NCBI GenBank assembly: GCA_025667525.1
Contig: CM046876.1
Span: 26,003,224-26,067,223, forward strand
DNA length: 64,000 bases
Reading direction: 5' to 3'
Origin: Glebionis coronaria
Taxonomy: Eukaryota > Streptophyta > Magnoliopsida > Asterales > Asteraceae
Both the position numbers and the translations under genes were made by a program. The number at the start of each line of letters is the position of its first letter. Position 1 is the first letter of the stretch. Below the pieces are notes generated by a model, which saw only the letters and a program-made list of their open reading frames with translations, was not told the origin of the DNA and did not search any database. Below are positions 60,804 through 64,000 of the stretch, piece after piece.

Positions 60804-61455
60804 TCTGGTAACTAGATATGTATGAAAGCAATAACATGTATTGTGGTTGTGATCAAGAGTTGAAAAAAGTGTTAGCCGGGTTAATCCTACAACATCTAAT
60901 CATTCATGTTTATTTAGTGGAATGATCTAGTTTATTTAAGTTGGTCGTATATAGTGATAAATAAGTCTGAATAGTTATGTTTGCCTTATTATATATATAA
61001 TATGTGTCCCTATCTTCTTCGGGTGTTAAGAATCATAAAATAATCCAACTAATCTTATTATGATTTATTAGGTGCCCCTCGTTGACACGATGTGACCTAA
61101 TGATTGAAGGGAACAAGAAGTATTAGTAAGGGTTTCCCCCCGCTTACTATTGTCTGCTCTACCTCTATAAGCACGTATTTTAACTTTTATACCTTCACTA
61201 CTTTGGGTTTAACGTAGGGTTTAGTATAACTCTAGTCTTAATAGGAGAACTCGATAAACAGTCTACGTAAGGTCGTTTATGACCCCCTAACCTATTCTGA
61301 TAAGGATTATAAGGCAAAAAGGGGCGTCAATCTCCTAAACAATATAATATATCAATAAACAATTAGTAATAAGCATGTATATCTTTAGATCAATAAACAT
61401 AAGAAATTTATCCACGAATCTTAATTAAATTTGAGTCGGAGCACACATGTAGTAA
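60804..61455. other. No gene seen
   Basis: Spacer within the CACTA interval between the solo LTR and the Helitron. No supported frame. Confidence 0.4.
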
Positions 61456-61770
61456 TCTTTACTACATTATAAAGGGTGTATCCCTTTGGTTGAAAGTTGA
61501 AATGTTGAAAGTTGAAAGGTGGGTCCTACTAAAATGTTGAAAAATATTGATTATTCCTTATGACTAGCACTAATACACACAACATAATTAATTCAAACAC
61601 ACACACACACACACAAACTTTAATCTCTCTCTAAACCCTAATACACAAAAAAAAGACATACTTTGTAGTGTGGAAATTATTTCAATCGCTTTTGATAGTG
61701 ACCACAGTATCATATATCGTTAATTATCGTTGCTAGAAAATCACGCTGCTATGCGCGGGTACTCGTCTAG
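61456..61770 (+). mobile_element. Small non-autonomous Helitron
   Basis: 315 bp. The 5' end is TCTTTACTACATTATAAAGG and the 3' end is GCTATGCGCGGGTACTCGTCTAG, inserted between A and T with no duplication, as Helitrons do. It contains an (AC)n tract at 61597-61616. Confidence 0.75.
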
Positions 61771-62169
61771 TTAAATTAACACTGTATTCTAGAAAACAGC
61801 TAATACAAATGGTGTTAGCCCATAATATCAATAGTGAACATGGTAGTTATAATAAAAGCTAGAATAAACGAATAGATGATGAATTTGTCACTTCTATAGA
61901 TTTTTGTAAGGCTCCTCCTACCTATCTTGTTTTTTATCCTTGATTCTTCCCCATTTGTTATCCCAAGTAAACCTATTACAACCTCATCTTCGTCAAAATA
62001 TAATACTCTATTCGACTTTCTCATTTTCTTCGACCTTACCAATATATGTAAAAACATAAGATGATTTAGTTTCATTTATTTCTCATATTAACAGATAACT
62101 AGCATATTAGTACAAAGCTTATTATGTTAGGACCTACACACAAGTCTCCAAACGCGTCAAATAAGATGA

Positions 62170-62559
62170 ATATCGAATAAGCAAAACATAAAATGATTAT
62201 TATAGGACCTTTGTATCAAGTGTCTTGTAATGTTTAATCATAATGAAACCCTTAAGGCATAAGCGTCCTCTAAGATGCATGTAATAGGACACAATATTGA
62301 GTGTCTTATAAAGTTCTATTTTAATAGGACCATAAGAAATAAGAGTCCTATCAAGTGTCCTATTACGTTCAATGTTAATAGGACTTTACTAAAAAAAGTG
62401 TCTTATAAATAGGTTTATTAGGATCTTCTAATTAAGTGTCCTATCATAAACCAATATAATAGAACTCAAAAGGGAAATGGTTCTATAAAATGTTTTTTAG
62501 GACGCTGTTTTAAAAAAGGTCCAACAAAAGGGTCCTAAAAGACCTGTTTTTTTGTAGTG
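62170..62559. repeat. CACTA right subterminal repeats and end
   Basis: Dense GTCCTAT, TAATAGGAC and GTCCTAAAA words, ending TTTTTTTGTAGTG. Confidence 0.75.
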
Positions 62560-62609
62560 GAGCTATTGACAATGGATAATCCATATCTACACACTAATTA
62601 CAGATAATA
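62560..62609 (-). repeat. copia 5' LTR, second part
   Basis: AGCTATTGACAATGGATAAT through CAGATAATA, matching 26572-26620. It is followed by ATCCT, the partner of the target duplication. Confidence 0.85.
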
Positions 62610-62692
62610 ATCCTACCCTTACCCCAGGATAAACCCGACTGCTTCCAAGAAGACATCCGGCAAGTACAATCATGCGGGTGGAAGAGCAAAGA

Positions 62693-62741
62693 TATACATG
62701 CAGGAGTAAAAGTGAGCAATAACAAGGTTAAGGAACAAAAG
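62693..62741. repeat. Duplicated segment, copy B right part
   Basis: TATACATGCAGGAGTAAAAG and following text equals 23945-23993, showing that copy B was split by the transposon stack. Confidence 0.8.
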
Positions 62742-62744
62742 ATA

Positions 62745-63530
62745 ATAAATGATAATAATAAATATTTATATACTTAAAAAATCAATATTTATAAATGGTA
62801 ATAATAATTATTATATATAATAATAATAATAACAATTTTGTGTGATTAATAAATAAAGTTTTAACTTTATAAATAATAATAATAATAACAATAACAATAA
62901 TTAACTATAATAATAACTATTATTATTACTATTAAAATTATTATTAATATAAAGTTAATATTTGTAAGTTATTATTATTAATAAAATATTTATTATTATA
63001 TTAACAAAATATATAAATAATAATATTAATAAAATAATAATTATTATATAAAAACTTATTAATAAAATAACATATATATATATATAATTAAAAATAAATA
63101 AAATTTTAAATAATAAATTAATTGTTAATAAAACATTATTATCAAAAAATAAGAAACTTTTTTTTAAATAATATTATTATTAAATATATATTATTATACA
63201 AATAAAATATTTAATATATTACAAAAATATCATATTAAAAATTAAAAGATATTATTAAAAGATTATTAATACTAAAAATATTAATATTAATAAAAAATTT
63301 ATTATTATATTATAAAGATATTAATATAAAACTATTAATAGAATATAATAATTAATAAGTTTATTATTATTATAAAATAAAAATACAGAAATAATAATAA
63401 TAATATATATTATTTATTTATTTATTATTAACAATATTATTATCATTATTTTATAGTTATTTTTATTTATTACTATATTTATTTGTTTATGTATTTATTA
63501 TTATTTTTGTTATTATTTTGTTATTATTTA
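62745..63530. repeat. AT-only simple sequence (AAT/ATT/TTA)
   Basis: About 790 bp made almost only of A and T, with (TAA)n, (TTA)n and (AT)n runs. No coding potential. Confidence 0.9.
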
Positions 63531-63532
63531 TT

Positions 63533-64000
63533 AGGGGTGAGCATAAAACCGAAAAACCGAAAAAAATCGCACTAAAAAACCGCCCAACTGAAAAATCGGA
63601 AGCATGGTTTGCACATTTTTGAAAACCGAATGTTTGGGGCGGTTTTTGGTTGAATGTATAAAACCGAACCCAAAAAACCTCCCCGCCCCACTTAGGTCTA
63701 CAAGATTAATATATTTTTTATCTTTAAATAGTTATATATGTGATATTTCTAATATGTTTAGTGGTTTTTTTAAATATACACATTTATATAGGATATTAAA
63801 ATAACTGAATATAATTTTTTTACCTAAATTTGTAAGATTTGGGATTGCTATTTAAATTTTTTTATTATTTTATTATCATTTTTTGGTTTTATATAATTCG
63901 ATGGTAACTAATATTGTTATTATTGTAACATATATAGCTGACTGAAATTATTATTGTTGATTGCAACTTCCAATTATGATGAGTTTAGTTTGTGTCGAAA
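63533..64000. mobile_element. Start of a GGGGTGAGCA-ended element (cut by window)
   Basis: TAGGGGTGAGCATAAAACCG opens a stretch of AAAACCG/CGGTTTT words. This mirrors the style of the 7055-7361 element (end GGGCTGAGCA). The other end is not found before 64000. Confidence 0.4.

Larger units (their letters stand above)
43686..62559. mobile_element. CACTA (En/Spm-type) element with captured gene pieces
   Basis: The left end is CACTACAAGAAAAAATG and the right end, on the opposite strand, is CACTACAAAAAAACAGG, the classic CACTA terminus. Both flanks carry many GTCCTAT/ATAGGAC words for 400 bp, as in CACTA subterminal regions. The insertion splits the copia 5' LTR between TGTACA and AGCTATTG. The 3-bp target duplication is not clean (ACA on the left, GAG on the right). 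I found no transposase. The 18.9-kb interval contains host gene fragments and later insertions. Confidence 0.85.

Overview
This is nuclear DNA from a flowering plant, probably a eudicot. The evidence is GT-AG introns, very high AT content, LTR retrotransposons with plant initiator-Met-tRNA primer sites, a Stowaway MITE, a CACTA transposon and Helitron ends. The style of the repeats suggests Asteraceae, but that is only an impression. I see no rRNA or tRNA gene, no CRISPR array and no operon. About three quarters of the window is mobile DNA.

Layout. (1) 1-11.4 kb is intergenic. It holds a foldback-like element packed with the self-complementary 12-mer ATCATATATGAT (about 1.86-4.4 kb), a small GGCTGAGCA-ended element (7.05-7.36 kb), a deleted relic of a conserved plant beta-propeller-like gene (9.64-9.89 kb, minus) and three MITE-like copies (10.45-11.3 kb). 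(2) 11.4-23.4 kb is the only plausible working host gene: the last six exons of SEC20, an ER SNARE, on the minus strand. They encode the SNARE region, the membrane anchor and a C-terminal HDEL. Its last intron is about 10.9 kb, because a 9.4-kb Ty3/gypsy element with near-identical 2.44-kb LTRs and a TCATA target duplication sits in it. That element interrupts one arm of an older, roughly 330-bp inverted repeat. (3) 23.4-26.4 kb holds a segmental duplication and an unidentified gene-like fragment. (4) 26,436-62,609 is one nested transposon stack. A Ty1/copia element (minus strand) is split by a 12.4-kb Ty3/gypsy element (29,130-41,484, TSD AAAGT) in its integrase region and by an 18.9-kb CACTA element (43,686-62,559) in its 5' LTR. 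(5) The CACTA interval carries pieces of three host genes with introns retained: five exons of a chloroplast-type KEA K+/H+ antiporter, a GDSL-lipase exon and a tandemly duplicated diaminopimelate epimerase exon. It also holds a Stowaway MITE, a 3.3-kb TIR element with 103-bp minisatellites, two Helitron ends and a 2.6-kb solo LTR. (6) 62.6-64 kb is AT-rich simple sequence and the start of another small transposon.

Order of events, from nesting and rough LTR divergence: the copia element came first, then the second gypsy element and the CACTA element. The gypsy element in the SEC20 intron is the youngest. Nothing here is a clear new biochemical system. The least explained structures are a stem-loop-forming repeat of about 60 bp found five times at 52.1-53.96 kb, the palindrome-rich element near the left edge, and the long inverted repeat in the SEC20 intron.
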